Made by a program: the position numbers and the translations under genes. Positions 25,469-33,857 of a stretch of DNA of 64,000 bases are shown here, piece by piece. The notes below the pieces were generated by a model. It did no database searches. It was not told the DNA's origin and saw only the letters and a program-made list of their open reading frames with translations. Source of the stretch: Halorussus salilacus (GTDB taxonomy: Archaea; Halobacteriota; Halobacteria; Halobacteriales; Haladaptataceae); NCBI RefSeq assembly GCF_024138125.1, contig NZ_CP099993.1:2852001-2916000 (forward strand), written 5' to 3'. Positions within the stretch are counted from its first letter, which is position 1; every line of letters starts with the position of its first letter.

Positions 25469-26050
25469 TCACACGCTCAGTCCGAACTCGCGGAGGTCGT
25501 CCTTCCCGGCCTCGGTCACCAGTTCGATGGACCACTCCGGGCTCCAGACGAGTCGGAGGTCGACCGACTCGACGCCCTCGACGCTGGCGACCGCGTCCTC
25601 GATCTCGCCGGTCAGCATGTCCCGCGCGGGACACCCGGTGTAGGTCAGGGTCATCACGACCTCGGCGTGGACTCCGGCGGTTTCTTCTCGCGGGCGTCGC
25701 CCGCTCGAACGGTCCGAGGCGCTACGCGCCTCGCTATCACCGCCTCCGTGAGGCTCCTCCGGAGCCTCTCTGTCGACTCGCTCGGTCACGTCCACGCCGT
25801 AGATGAGGCCGAGGTCGACGACCGAGACCGGCATCTCGGGGTCCTCGACCCCGTAGAGGGCGTCCCACACGTCGGCCTCGACGCCCTCCGCGCCCTCGCC
25901 GGTCGCGGGCACCTCGTCGGGGGCCTCCCCGCCGGAGGTGTAGTCGGTGTACGCGCACGCCGACGGCTCTTCGAGCGGGTCGATGTCGGACACGTCCTCG
26001 CAGTCGGCGTCGGGTTCGAGGCTCGGGTCGAAGTCGGTGTCGAAACTCAT
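25469..26050 (-). CDS. paaD: PaaD-like (MIP18/DUF59) protein with internal insert
   Basis: A 193-residue protein of the iron-sulfur-assembly MIP18 family, the PaaD component of phenylacetyl-CoA epoxidase. PEMPVSVVDLGLIYGVDV and VVMTLTYTGCPARDMLTGEIEDAV are the family core, with Cys in TGCPA. The core is broken by an insert of about 25 residues (EEPHGGGDSEARSASDRSSGRR and after). The DNA there holds three short inverted repeats. The acidic N-terminal 50 residues are also extra. Confidence 0.85.
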   Translation of the reverse strand: MSFDTDFDPSLEPDADCEDVSDIDPLEEPSACAYTDYTSGGEAPDEVPATGEGAEGVEADVWDALYGVEDPEMPVSVVDLGLIYGVDVTERVDREAPEEPHGGGDSEARSASDRSSGRRPREETAGVHAEVVMTLTYTGCPARDMLTGEIEDAVASVEGVESVDLRLVWSPEWSIELVTEAGKDDLREFGLSV

Positions 26051-26056
26051 GATGCG

Positions 26057-26923
26057 TTACTCCGCCTCGTCGGGGTCGGGCATTATCTTGTGGGCCTCGG
26101 TCCTGCCGAGTTCGCGGTAGGTGTGAGTCATCTCGTCGTGGAGGTCGGCCCAGTCGTCGGTGTGGTCGCCGTCCCGGCCGCGGCTCTCGGGCAGGAACTC
26201 CCCGGGGTCCTCGCGGATGCCCTCCGGAGTTTCGAGTCCGAGCGACCGGAGGAACGGAATCGCGGTGTCGAACCACTCCTCGCGCATCGAGTCGAGCGAC
26301 TCGGTCCGGAGGCCCAGCTCGTCGATGCGACTCTCGATTTCGTCGTCGCCCTCGAACAGGGTCAGCGCGTGGGGGAAGAGTCGGTCAACCGCGTCCTGCA
26401 GGCGCTTCAGGCTCGCCTCGTCGGCCGCGAGTCGCTCCAGCCAGTTCTGGGCGTGTTCGAGGTGGTACTCCTCCTCGCTCCGTATCTTGCCCACGCGGTC
26501 GGCGATTCTGGGGTAGGCGGTGCCGTCGAGGGCCTCCAGCCGGAGGTCCTCGGCGGCGTCGTAGAGGTACGACCGGACGACGGCGTCGGCCCAGTCGCCG
26601 TCCTCGAAGGGGAGTTCGGCGAGGGTGGCGTGGCGGAAGTCGGCTGGGTCGCGCTCGAAGATGAGGTCCGACTCCTCGTGGCCGAAGTCCTGCAGGAGGT
26701 CGTACCACAGCCGGGCGTGGCCGAACTCGTCCTGCGCGATGTTCGCCAGCGCGAGGTCGGATTCGAGGGTCGGGGCCCGGACCTGCCACTCGGTGTAACG
26801 CTCGCCGAGGACGAGTTCGTCGTCTGCGAGCCGGTAGAGGAGGGCTTCGACCGCTTCGCGCTCGTCGACGCTCAGGTCGTCCGGCGCTCCGAGGTCGGCC
26901 CGTTCGGACTGTTCGGTCGCCAT
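26057..26923 (-). CDS. paaC: Phenylacetyl-CoA epoxidase subunit PaaC
   Basis: A 288-residue catalytically inactive ferritin-like subunit that scaffolds PaaA. EAVEALLYRLADDELVLGERYTEWQVRAPTLESDLALANIAQDEFGHARLWYDLL and SEEEYHLEHAQNWLERL appear in order in the helical bundle, as in PaaC. The start overlaps the paaB stop by one base. Part of the paaABCD operon. Confidence 0.94.
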   Translation of the reverse strand: MATEQSERADLGAPDDLSVDEREAVEALLYRLADDELVLGERYTEWQVRAPTLESDLALANIAQDEFGHARLWYDLLQDFGHEESDLIFERDPADFRHATLAELPFEDGDWADAVVRSYLYDAAEDLRLEALDGTAYPRIADRVGKIRSEEEYHLEHAQNWLERLAADEASLKRLQDAVDRLFPHALTLFEGDDEIESRIDELGLRTESLDSMREEWFDTAIPFLRSLGLETPEGIREDPGEFLPESRGRDGDHTDDWADLHDEMTHTYRELGRTEAHKIMPDPDEAE

Positions 26924-27255
26924 CAGTCGTCACCCTCCTGTGCGCGCTTCGCTCGGTCGGCCTGCTCCTGCTCGCTCTCGGAGTCGGCGACCTCCTGGGC
27001 GAACGCGGCGTCGAGGTCCTTGTACCCCATAACCCAGCGGTAGGACTTGTCGGTGGTGCCGCCGAACGCGGCGTCCTCCGTATCGACTTCGCCGATCTCC
27101 TCCTTCGGAACGACCCAGAGGCTGTTGGTCGGCTTCCGGCGACCGTGTTGAATCTGGGCGAACAGCTTCGCCATCTCGCGGTCGGGCGCGTGGACGTTCC
27201 CGCAGTGGGTGTGGTACTTGCCTGCTTCCTCCTGTCGGAACACTTCCCAGATCAT
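26923..27255 (-). CDS. paaB: Phenylacetyl-CoA epoxidase subunit PaaB
   Basis: A 110-residue small subunit. MIWEVFRQEEAGKYHTHCGNVHAPDREMAKLFAQIQHGRRKPTNSLWVVPKEEI is typical of PaaB, which bridges PaaA/PaaC pairs. The start at 27255 is the ATG adjoining the paaA stop. The tail is an acidic haloarchaeal extension. Confidence 0.95.
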   Translation of the reverse strand: MIWEVFRQEEAGKYHTHCGNVHAPDREMAKLFAQIQHGRRKPTNSLWVVPKEEIGEVDTEDAAFGGTTDKSYRWVMGYKDLDAAFAQEVADSESEQEQADRAKRAQEGDD

Positions 27256-27257
27256 GG

Positions 27258-28226
27258 TCAGTCGGCCGCCTGCGGGGTGGTTCCCGCGCTCGCGCTCTCC
27301 CAGTCGTCCAAGCTGTTCCGGACCCACTCGACGGCCTCCTGTGTGCGAGACCGCTTGCCGATCTGCTCGTGGCTCCCCGGCGAGTCGTTCTTCGCGATAG
27401 TGAAGAACTCCTCCCAGTCGAGGTCGTCCTCGACGACCTCGTAGGTGCCGTCGCCGTTGTCACGGATGCGGGGCTCGTCGGGAATCTCCAGCCCGTACTT
27501 CTTCGCCTTCGGGACGTAGGCGTTGAGGAAGGCGTTGCGGAGCTCGTCGTTGGTCATCGTCTTCAGCCCCACGTCGGCCGAGAAGTCGTGGTGGGTCGAC
27601 TTGTCGTCGGTCGGGCCGAAGAACTGGATGATGCGGGGCCACCACTCCTCGAAGGCCGCTTGAAGCATCTCCTGTTCGGCTTTCGACCCGGTCGCCAGCT
27701 CGCGCATGATGTCCTCGCCGTGCTTGACGTGGAACCCCTCCTCGAAGCACACCTTGTCCATCGCGTGGGCGTAGGGCTCCCAGCTGGTGCGCTTGAGGGT
27801 GGCCTGTCGGCGCATCGCCGCGCCGTCGACGAAGAAGGCGATCATCGGCACCTCGGCCCAGCTCTCCATTGGGTAGTGGAAGCAGTTGAGGAACTTTCCT
27901 TTCCCCTCGGCGAGTTCGTCGAGCATCTCGTCGCGGGTCTTGACCCCCAGCGACTCGGCGGCCCGGTAGAGAAGCTGGCCGTGGCCGATCTCGTCCTGCA
28001 CCTTCGCGGAGAACGCCAGCTTCCGGTCCAGACTCGGTGCCTGCCGGATGAAGGGTCGCTCCAGATACGCCCCCATTATCTCGCTGTTCGCGTGGAACTG
28101 TATCATCCGCGTGGCGGCCTCCCGGTACTCCTCCGGGAGGTCGTCCTTCGGACTGAATTCGCGCGGTCCGGCGCGCTCTTTGACCTCGTCGATGTCCATG
28201 TGCGAGTATTGCCGCCGAGACCCCAT
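27258..28226 (-). CDS. paaA: Phenylacetyl-CoA epoxidase catalytic subunit PaaA
   Basis: A 322-residue di-iron monooxygenase subunit that forms the epoxide of phenylacetyl-CoA, the first ring-opening step. AFSAKVQDEIGHGQLLYRAAE holds the iron-binding ExxH, and ERFHVKHGED-like EEGFHVKHGEDIM the second. Three in-frame starts exist at 28244, 28226 and 28199. I chose 28226 because a TATA-like box at 28250-28259 predicts transcription there, giving a leaderless mRNA. No PaaE reductase gene was found in the window, so electrons must come from elsewhere. Confidence 0.93.
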   Translation of the reverse strand: MGSRRQYSHMDIDEVKERAGPREFSPKDDLPEEYREAATRMIQFHANSEIMGAYLERPFIRQAPSLDRKLAFSAKVQDEIGHGQLLYRAAESLGVKTRDEMLDELAEGKGKFLNCFHYPMESWAEVPMIAFFVDGAAMRRQATLKRTSWEPYAHAMDKVCFEEGFHVKHGEDIMRELATGSKAEQEMLQAAFEEWWPRIIQFFGPTDDKSTHHDFSADVGLKTMTNDELRNAFLNAYVPKAKKYGLEIPDEPRIRDNGDGTYEVVEDDLDWEEFFTIAKNDSPGSHEQIGKRSRTQEAVEWVRNSLDDWESASAGTTPQAAD

Positions 28227-28249
28227 ACCGATTGACCCGCCCATAGACT

Positions 28250-28259
28250 GCTTTTATAT
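28250..28259 (-). promoter_or_regulatory. TATA box of the paaABCD operon
   Basis: On the minus strand ATATAAAAG lies about 27 bases upstream of 28226. It lies in the region shared with the divergent regulator gene. Confidence 0.6.
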
Positions 28260-28400
28260 GTTCCGCGCGCGAACGACGGGTATGGATTCGCGTCGAGAAC
28301 TCCGCCCTACCGCCCCCTCGCGCTCGCCCGAACAAACGTCGGAGGGTGGTCCTCGTGAGCGGAGCGAACGAGGGCTCGTCGGAGCTTGTCTCCGACGGTG

Positions 28401-28528
28401 GACTGAAAGGGGCCGCCCGCTCGCGGGCCTGCGGCCCGTGGTCGCTTGCGCGGCCCCTATCCGAGGTCGGGCTGTGCGGAGAGACCGAGGATATGCCGCG
28501 CAACGACCGCGAGCGGGCGGGGGCTTTC
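28401..28528 (+). ncRNA. Family 1 structured element, copy B
   Basis: A 128-base element with the same plan as copy A. Outer stem CCGCCCGCTCGCG with CGCGAGCGGGCGG; middle stem GGTCG/CGACC plus TTGCGCGGC/GCCGCGCAA; inner stem ATCC..GGTC with GACC..GGAT separated by a tandem GA opposite GA. Compared with copy A many pairs are changed on both strands. It lies between paaA and the divergent Bat-type regulator. Confidence 0.6.
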
Positions 28529-28586
28529 GAGGTGGTCGAGGCGGAAATCCTCCGGAAACGAGTCTCGACTCCAGCGATTCAAACCG

Positions 28587-29228
28587 ATGATAGACGAGTG
28601 TCTGGTCGTCGAGTTCAGCGTCACGGGCGACGACTGCCCGCTCGCGGCGGCCACCCGCGAGACCCGGACCACCATCGACGCGCGCCCGCCGGTACTCCGG
28701 GCCGACGGCAACACCCTCCTGCGCTTCTCGGCGTCTTCGCCCGCCGACGACCTCGCGGGCGCGCTCGACGCCGACGACCGCATCCGGTACCTCCACGTCT
28801 CCCGGACCGACAGCCGGACCAACTTCCGGTGCCTGTCGAAACACCCCTGCGTGGTCCACGAACTCACCGACGAGGGGTTCATGGCCGAGAGCCTGCGGTA
28901 CCGCGAGGGCGTCGAGCGCTACACCGGCGCGGTGGTCGGCCACGACGTGCTACAGGGCGTGCTCGCCGCGGCGGCCGAGACGGTGGGCGTCTCGCTGGAG
29001 CGGGTCTTTCCGCTCGGCGAGGAGGACGACGAGGCGGTCGCCCAGCGGTGGGACCTCACGCCCGCTCAGGAGGCCGCCCTGCAGACCGCGCTCTCGATGG
29101 GCTACTTCGCGGTCCCGCGGGGGGCCACCGCGAGCGAGGTCGCCGCGGAACTGGACATCAGCAAGTCGGCGTTTCTGGAGCGCCTGCGCCGGGGGCAGGC
29201 GACGCTGTTCGGGCAGGTGTTCGGCTGA
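28587..29228 (+). CDS. Bat-type (HTH_10) transcriptional regulator
   Basis: A 213-residue bacterio-opsin-activator-like protein. The C-terminal domain (about 150-205) is the HTH_10 type: LTPAQEAALQTALSMGYFAVPRGATASEVAAELDISKSAFLERLRRGQATL. The N-terminal half has no clear ligand motif. It is divergent from paaA, so it is a candidate regulator of phenylacetate use, inferred only from position. Start at ATG 28587, because upstream in-frame codons run through the Family 1 repeat. Confidence 0.85.
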   Translation: MIDECLVVEFSVTGDDCPLAAATRETRTTIDARPPVLRADGNTLLRFSASSPADDLAGALDADDRIRYLHVSRTDSRTNFRCLSKHPCVVHELTDEGFMAESLRYREGVERYTGAVVGHDVLQGVLAAAAETVGVSLERVFPLGEEDDEAVAQRWDLTPAQEAALQTALSMGYFAVPRGATASEVAAELDISKSAFLERLRRGQATLFGQVFG

Positions 29229-29235
29229 GCCGGAC

Positions 29236-29442
29236 CTACTGCGGGTCTCGCCGGGGTGCGAGTCCGTCCCAGTGCTCGGGGTAGAGCACCCGCGCGAGGA
29301 CGGCGGCGAGCGCGCCGACGAACACGAGCGTGGCGAGGAAGTTGCCGCCGCCGACGGCGACGACGACTCCCGCGAGCAGGAAGGCGACGACCGCGAGCAG
29401 TGCCACTATCGCGTCGAGTCGCTTGCGGAGGGCGTCGTCCAT
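29236..29442 (-). CDS. Small two-helix membrane protein
   Basis: A 68-residue protein with two hydrophobic segments (AIVALLAVVAFLLAGVVVAVG and FLATLVFVGALAAVLARVL) and short charged ends. No known family. It faces the regulator gene tail to tail, 7 bases apart. Confidence 0.62.
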   Translation of the reverse strand: MDDALRKRLDAIVALLAVVAFLLAGVVVAVGGGNFLATLVFVGALAAVLARVLYPEHWDGLAPRRDPQ

Positions 29443-29561
29443 GTGCGGGGGCAGTCAGCCGACGGAAAAATACGTTGTGGCCGCCGGTTCCCGAGAATCC
29501 CGGGCGCTCTTCGAACCCGAAACGCGGGATTCGAGTGGCGCTCGCGAACGCGGAGCGTATC

Positions 29562-29600
29562 AGATATTAATTCATATCTCACACACAAAAATTTTTATTA
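29562..29600 (+). promoter_or_regulatory. Inverted repeat and TATA-like box of a short leadered gene
   Basis: AGATAT-TAATTC-ATATCT (29562-29579) is a perfect short inverted repeat just ahead of an AT-rich TTTTTATTA (29590-29600). This would start a transcript about 30 bases before the Shine-Dalgarno-like sequence of the microprotein at 29658. Confidence 0.45.
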
Positions 29601-29657
29601 CTCTGCCCTCGTCACTTTCGCGTTGCTGGTGAAAATCCGGTAGGAGGTGAGAATGTC

Positions 29658-29729
29658 ATGATCAGTTTCGGGAACTCGATGCTCGGGTTCTTCCCCTACG
29701 ACGGCAAGCGGTGCCCCGACCGTTGCTGA
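29658..29729 (+). CDS. Candidate 23-residue microprotein with strong ribosome-binding site
   Basis: The ATG at 29658 is preceded by GGAGGTGA at 29643-29650, a perfect match to the archaeal anti-Shine-Dalgarno and unusual here because most haloarchaeal mRNAs are leaderless. The peptide reads MISFGNSMLGFFPYDGK and ends RCPDRC before TGA. It has a hydrophobic centre and a two-cysteine end. No homologue is known to me. Between 29443 and 29892 there is no other gene I can support, so this is the only candidate for the gap. Confidence 0.4.
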   Translation: MISFGNSMLGFFPYDGKRCPDRC

Positions 29730-29892
29730 ACGGACGCGGTTCAGGTTCGCTCCCGAACAGCCGCCGGAGAACTACCGAACGACGGTTCACCGTCACATTC
29801 TTTCGTACGCCGACGACAGCGTCGAACGACAACGGAGTCACAGTCGCTCGACCACCCCCGGAACTTACCGGTGTCGAGCGCCTATACCCCAT

Positions 29893-30162
29893 ATGCGGAA
29901 GACGGAACTCCTCTACCTCCACTCGCTGTTCGGACTGCTGAAGCGCCACCTCGAAGCCGAGAGAGCCATCGGCGGACCGCTGGAACCCTACGAGTCGCTG
30001 GACGTGCGGCCGTCCCACGCCCACAAGTCGAAGGACCGCCACCGGGAGGCGGTGGTCGCGCTCGCATCGGGCATCGCCGACGAACTCGCGCGCAATTCGA
30101 AGTACGCGGTCGACCGCGAGGGAGCGAGCGCGGTGACGGCCGACAGCGACGAATTCCCGTGA
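29893..30162 (+). CDS. UPF0058 family protein
   Basis: An 89-residue archaeal family protein: MRKTELLYLHSLFGLLKRHLEAE, ESLDVRPSHAHKSKDRHREAVVALASGIADEL, as in UPF0058. Its role is unknown, though a helical fold that binds a partner is likely. It has a weak TATA-like CTTACCGG about 30 bases ahead. Confidence 0.88.
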   Translation: MRKTELLYLHSLFGLLKRHLEAERAIGGPLEPYESLDVRPSHAHKSKDRHREAVVALASGIADELARNSKYAVDREGASAVTADSDEFP

Positions 30163-30295
30163 TTCTGGGACGCCCCGAAATCGCCCGACAGCTCTCCGCC
30201 GGTGGCTGTGCGACACTCCTGCTGGTGGGAAACGCGATAACTCGGGCGCTCGACTGACGGACTCGCGCGAGACCACCGACCGCGTCTGCTACCCG

Positions 30296-30679
30296 TTACC
30301 CCGTCTTGTACACACCGCGCGCGTCGGCGATCTGGGTTTCGTCCTGCGAAAACACGTCCACGTCGACGACGCCAACGTCTCCGCCGCAACGGACCACGTC
30401 GGCCTCCGCGCGGAGGTCGCCGGTCCCGGCTTCGAGGTAGTCGATGCGCATGTCGATGGTCGGAACCGGCCGGTCGACCAGCGAGACCAGCGCCGCGCCG
30501 CCGACGGTGTCGGCGAGCGTGAAGGTGACGCCGCCGTGGGCCATCATGCGGTCGGCGTTCCACGACAGCTCCTCGCGCATCTCGACGCGGCCCTCGGCGT
30601 GGCCCTCGCCGACTTCGGTCACCTCAACGCCGAGCAGGTCGGCGAACGGCATCTCCTCGAAGAAGCTCTCGACGTCCAT
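30296..30679 (-). CDS. Hotdog-fold thioesterase (PaaI-like)
   Basis: A 127-residue thioesterase of the PaaI group, probably removing CoA from aromatic or branched acyl thioesters. The motif HGGVTFTLADTVGGAALVSL with conserved His-Gly-Gly and Asp matches PaaI. It starts MDVESFFEEM at 30679, with a TATA-like TTTAATTG about 27 bases ahead. Linked to the paa genes and the divergent enoyl-CoA hydratase, it may rescue CoA from dead-end phenylacetate intermediates. Confidence 0.87.
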   Translation of the reverse strand: MDVESFFEEMPFADLLGVEVTEVGEGHAEGRVEMREELSWNADRMMAHGGVTFTLADTVGGAALVSLVDRPVPTIDMRIDYLEAGTGDLRAEADVVRCGGDVGVVDVDVFSQDETQIADARGVYKTG

Positions 30680-30701
30680 ACTCCGAGTCGGGTCGGCGAG
30701 C

Positions 30702-30710
30702 AATTAAATG
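30702..30710 (-). promoter_or_regulatory. TATA-like box of the PaaI-like gene
   Basis: On the minus strand TTTAATTG lies about 27 bases before the ATG at 30679, the spacing for a leaderless mRNA. Confidence 0.5.
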
Positions 30711-30732
30711 TGCGGGGAGCCTGCTCGGAGGT

Positions 30733-31500
30733 ATGAACGTCACCCACGACGACGGCGTCCGCACCGTCACCTTCGATCGACCCGAGGTCATGAACGCCTT
30801 CACGACGGACACCGCCGAGGAACTGGCAGACGTGCTGGCCGACGCCGACCCGGCGGAGCTCGACGCCATCGTCCTCACCGGCGAGGGCGGAGCGTTCAGC
30901 GCGGGCGGCGACATCGAGTCGATGGCCGAACGCGAGGAGACGCCCGAGGAAGCCTACGAGCGCATCACAGAGACGTTCGGGCGCGTGGTCGAGGAGGCCC
31001 TCGCCGCGCGGGTGCCCATCGTCGCGAAGGTCAACGGCGACGCGGTGGGCGCGGGGCTGGCCATCGCGGCGGTCTCGGACTTCGCCTACGCGGTCGAGTC
31101 GGCGACGTTCAGTTGCGCGTTCGTTCGCGTGGGGCTGATTCCCGACACCGGCGGCACCTTCCTCCTGCCGCGACTCGTGGGGCTCCGGACCGCCAAGCGA
31201 TTGGCGTTCACCGGGGAGTTCTTCCCCGCGGAGGAGGCCGCCGAGATGGGCCTGATAAACGAGGTCGCGGGCGACGAGGCCGACCTCGACGAGGCGGTCG
31301 CCGACCTGCTCGACACCCTCCGGGAGCGTCCCACGAGGACCATCGGCCTCGCCAAGCGCGCCATCCACGAGAACATGGGGCGGGGCTGGAAGGAGGCGAT
31401 GGACTACGAGAACGCGGTCCAGTCGCAGGCCTACGGCACCGCGGAACACGAGGAGGGCGTCGCGGCGTTTCTGGAGGGTCGCGAGCCCGAGTTCGAGTGA
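30733..31500 (+). CDS. Enoyl-CoA hydratase/isomerase family protein
   Basis: A 255-residue crotonase-fold enzyme that adds water to, or shifts the double bond of, enoyl-CoA. The oxyanion-hole loops are EGGAFSAGGDIESMAE and VGAGLAIAAVSDFAYA, with LIPDTGGTFLLPRLVG after. It is 53 bases from the divergent PaaI-like gene and near the paa operon, so a PaaF/PaaG role is plausible, though fatty acid oxidation is equally possible. Confidence 0.9.
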   Translation: MNVTHDDGVRTVTFDRPEVMNAFTTDTAEELADVLADADPAELDAIVLTGEGGAFSAGGDIESMAEREETPEEAYERITETFGRVVEEALAARVPIVAKVNGDAVGAGLAIAAVSDFAYAVESATFSCAFVRVGLIPDTGGTFLLPRLVGLRTAKRLAFTGEFFPAEEAAEMGLINEVAGDEADLDEAVADLLDTLRERPTRTIGLAKRAIHENMGRGWKEAMDYENAVQSQAYGTAEHEEGVAAFLEGREPEFE

Positions 31501-31595
31501 CTCGACCGGGAGCGCGTCGTTCACTCGCTTAATCAGTACGCGTCCTGTCGTGAAAACCGACGGGGGCTTTCCGTGTCGAGGCCCGAACTACCACG

Positions 31596-31997
31596 ATGAC
31601 CGACGATGTTTTGCGCACGGACGGGGGAGACGGAGTGGAGAACCGCGCGCCGGTGGGTCGTTCCCCGGGCGTCACCGACGGTCTCGATACCGTCTTCGAC
31701 CTGCTGTCAAGCTCGCGGCGTCGCTACCTGCTCTACTATCTGGCCGAGGTCGACGAGGACGTGGTCGAACTCTCGGCCGCCGTCGGCGCGGTCGGCGAGT
31801 ACGAAGCGACCGAACCGGAGGCGGGCGGCCGGTCGCCGCGAGAGGCGACTCGAATCGCGCTCCACCACGACCACCTCCCGCGACTCGCGGACGCGGGGGT
31901 CGTCGACTACGACCCCCGGCAGGGGACCGTCCGACTGACGGGCCGTGAGGGACTGTCCGAGTGGGTCGAACACGCTCGGTCGCGGGAGTTGGAGTGA
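31596..31997 (+). CDS. DUF7344-like winged-helix protein
   Basis: A 133-residue protein with an acidic leader, FDLLSSSRRRYLLYYLAEVDED (helical start of a winged helix) and ALHHDHLPRLADAGVVDYDPRQGTVRLT, the same motif as the protein at 14365-14709. It is haloarchaeal, small and probably a regulator. No partner gene is evident. Confidence 0.78.
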   Translation: MTDDVLRTDGGDGVENRAPVGRSPGVTDGLDTVFDLLSSSRRRYLLYYLAEVDEDVVELSAAVGAVGEYEATEPEAGGRSPREATRIALHHDHLPRLADAGVVDYDPRQGTVRLTGREGLSEWVEHARSRELE

Positions 31998-32099
31998 CCC
32001 TGCCGGGTCGGTTCACCGAGCGGTATCGGACCGGCGGCGACGACCACCTGACCCCGGTTCGGACGGGACGCGATTCGATTCGGTTCGATTCGACCCCGA

Positions 32100-32981
32100 C
32101 TACAGCCCGAGGAACTCCTCGGCGTTCTCCCACAGGATCTTTCGCTGGACCTCCTCGGGGAAGTCGAGTTCCGCGAACTGGTCGAGCCACGGGCCGGGTT
32201 CGAGCATCGGGTAGTCGGTGCCGAACATCACCTTGTCCTTGAGCAGGCTCTTGGCGTAGTGGAGCACCTGCTCGTCGATGTACCGGGGCATCCACCCCGA
32301 GAGGTCCATGTAGACGTTGCCCTTCTGCTGGCAGATGGCGAGCTGTTCTTTCTCCCACGGGAACGCGGGGTGAGCGATGAGTATCTGGAGGTCGGGGTGC
32401 TCGGCCGCCACGTCGTCTATGAGCATCGGATTGCCGTACTTGATCTTCAGGCCCCGTCCGCCCGGCGCACACGCGCCGAGCGTGGAGTTACCGCCGTGGA
32501 AGACCACCGGCACGCCGAGGTCCTCGATGGTCGCGAACAGCTCCTCGTGTTCGGGGTCGCTCGGGTCGAAGCCCTGCGCGATCTGCTGGAATTTGAACCC
32601 CTTGAGGTCGAGGTCCTTCACCGCGCGCTCGGCCTCCTCGACGCAGTCGTCCTTGAGGGGGTCGACGCTGGCGAACCCGACGAAGAAGTCCTCGTGGTCG
32701 TCTCGCACCTCAGCGACGTAGTCGTTGGGCACGGGCGGATTGCCGGTGTTGGTCTCGGCGTCCCACCCGAGCAGGACCGCCCGGCCGATTCCGGCCTCGT
32801 GGTACTCCTCGACGAGGTTCTCGTAGGTGTCGGTTTCGAGGTCCGTGCCGAACCGCTCGGCGGCGTCCTTCATCATCTGGCCGCCCGCCGCGTGGAGGAA
32901 CTCCTCGGTCGGCTGGTGGCAGTGGGTGTCGACGATGGGGTAGTCGTCGGGGTGGTCGGCGAGTACGGAGAGTTCTGGCAT
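32100..32981 (-). CDS. Amidohydrolase-2 family metal-dependent hydrolase
   Basis: A 293-residue TIM-barrel enzyme of the amidohydrolase-related (ACMS-decarboxylase-like) family. Metal site IVDTHCHQP at the start, LGWDAETNTG, FKFQQIAQGF, PVVFHGGNS, LIAHPAFPW, YMDLSGWMPR and FGTDYPML are the usual strands. Substrate unknown, possibly a cyclic or aromatic intermediate. The ATG at 32981 gives MPELSVLADH. The paa gene set is close. Confidence 0.85.
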   Translation of the reverse strand: MPELSVLADHPDDYPIVDTHCHQPTEEFLHAAGGQMMKDAAERFGTDLETDTYENLVEEYHEAGIGRAVLLGWDAETNTGNPPVPNDYVAEVRDDHEDFFVGFASVDPLKDDCVEEAERAVKDLDLKGFKFQQIAQGFDPSDPEHEELFATIEDLGVPVVFHGGNSTLGACAPGGRGLKIKYGNPMLIDDVAAEHPDLQILIAHPAFPWEKEQLAICQQKGNVYMDLSGWMPRYIDEQVLHYAKSLLKDKVMFGTDYPMLEPGPWLDQFAELDFPEEVQRKILWENAEEFLGL

Positions 32982-33061
32982 TGTCGTGGTGTTGGAGGAG
33001 TGTCGTAAAAAGCCGTGCGAAGCGAGATTTCGCCAATCGTATCGAAGGGGAAAGGAACTAC

Positions 33062-33210
33062 CGGCGCGCGCTGGCGCGGTCCGTGGTTTGGACCGCGCCA
33101 TCGTTCGCGCGAGGGACGAGCAACGCAACGAAGTGAGTAGCGCAGGAGGCTGGGGAGGTGTGAGGCCTGCGGTCGCGGTGCGGTTTGATAGGTACCGGAG
33201 GTAGCTAGCC
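33062..33210 (+). ncRNA. Family 2 structured element, copy 2a
   Basis: A 149-base intergenic element. Hairpin TGGCGCGGTCC with GGACCGCGCCA and loop GTGGTTT, an outer CGCGCG pairing, conserved GCGCGAGGGACGAG, a distal GGGGAGG-GTG-GGCCTGCGGTCGCGGTGCGGT stretch, and the tail GGTAGCTAGCC. Other copies are at 34101-34256, 55151-55323 and 63650-63787, and the window start carries only a tail. In them the hairpin sequences change on both arms but still pair. Confidence 0.6.
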
Positions 33211-33283
33211 AAAATCTCGCGGCACTTTCACACCGATACCCGACAAAATCCACTCGTAGAGCGCGAAAGAAGGAGTCGTTCCG

Positions 33284-33748
33284 TTAGGCGTCTTCCTTCT
33301 TGATGAGGAACTTCATGTCCCCTTCGAACACCACGGTGTCCTCCTGATTCGTCATGGTCGTATCGATAACCACGAGTCCGGAGTCGTCACGACTCGAAAT
33401 CTCCTTCGTCTCGGTGACCTCCATGTCCAGCGAGATGGTGTCGTCCATGTACACCGGGTTCGGGATGTCCATGTAGTTCATCCCGAGGAACGCCAGCACG
33501 GTGCGTTCGAGGAAGCCACACCGGTAGACGAACCCCGTCGCGAGGATGAACGTCATCGGGCCGTGGGCCACGCGCTCGCCGAAGTACTCGCCGTCGGCGT
33601 ACTCGGCGTTGGTGTGGAGTTCGGTCCAGTCGCCCGAGAACGCAGAGTGCATCACGAAGTCGTACTCGGTGACGGTCCGGCCGACGCTCTCGAAGGTCTG
33701 GCCCTCCTCGAAGTCCTCGAAGTGGTGGGGCGTGTAGCTGTAGGGCAT
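33284..33748 (-). CDS. MaoC-like dehydratase
   Basis: A 154-residue hotdog-fold enoyl-CoA hydratase of the MaoC type. FEDFEEGQTFESVGRTVTEYDFVMHSAFSGDWTELHTNAEYA carries the hydratase catalytic Asp/His pattern, then GERVAHGPMTFILATGFV and MNYMDIPNPVYMDDTI. It starts MPYSYTPHHFED. Beside hotdog proteins and paa genes it fits a PaaZ-like or fatty-acid hydratase role, not decidable here. Confidence 0.85.
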   Translation of the reverse strand: MPYSYTPHHFEDFEEGQTFESVGRTVTEYDFVMHSAFSGDWTELHTNAEYADGEYFGERVAHGPMTFILATGFVYRCGFLERTVLAFLGMNYMDIPNPVYMDDTISLDMEVTETKEISSRDDSGLVVIDTTMTNQEDTVVFEGDMKFLIKKEDA

Positions 33749-33857
33749 GGTTCGGTGTTGTGTCGGTGTGGATAAAATTCTATGGACTTCGGGGTGAAGG
33801 TGGCTCTAGGAAAATTCTCGGTTACTTCCATAGGGAGTGTCGTTTCCGGGACGGGGT

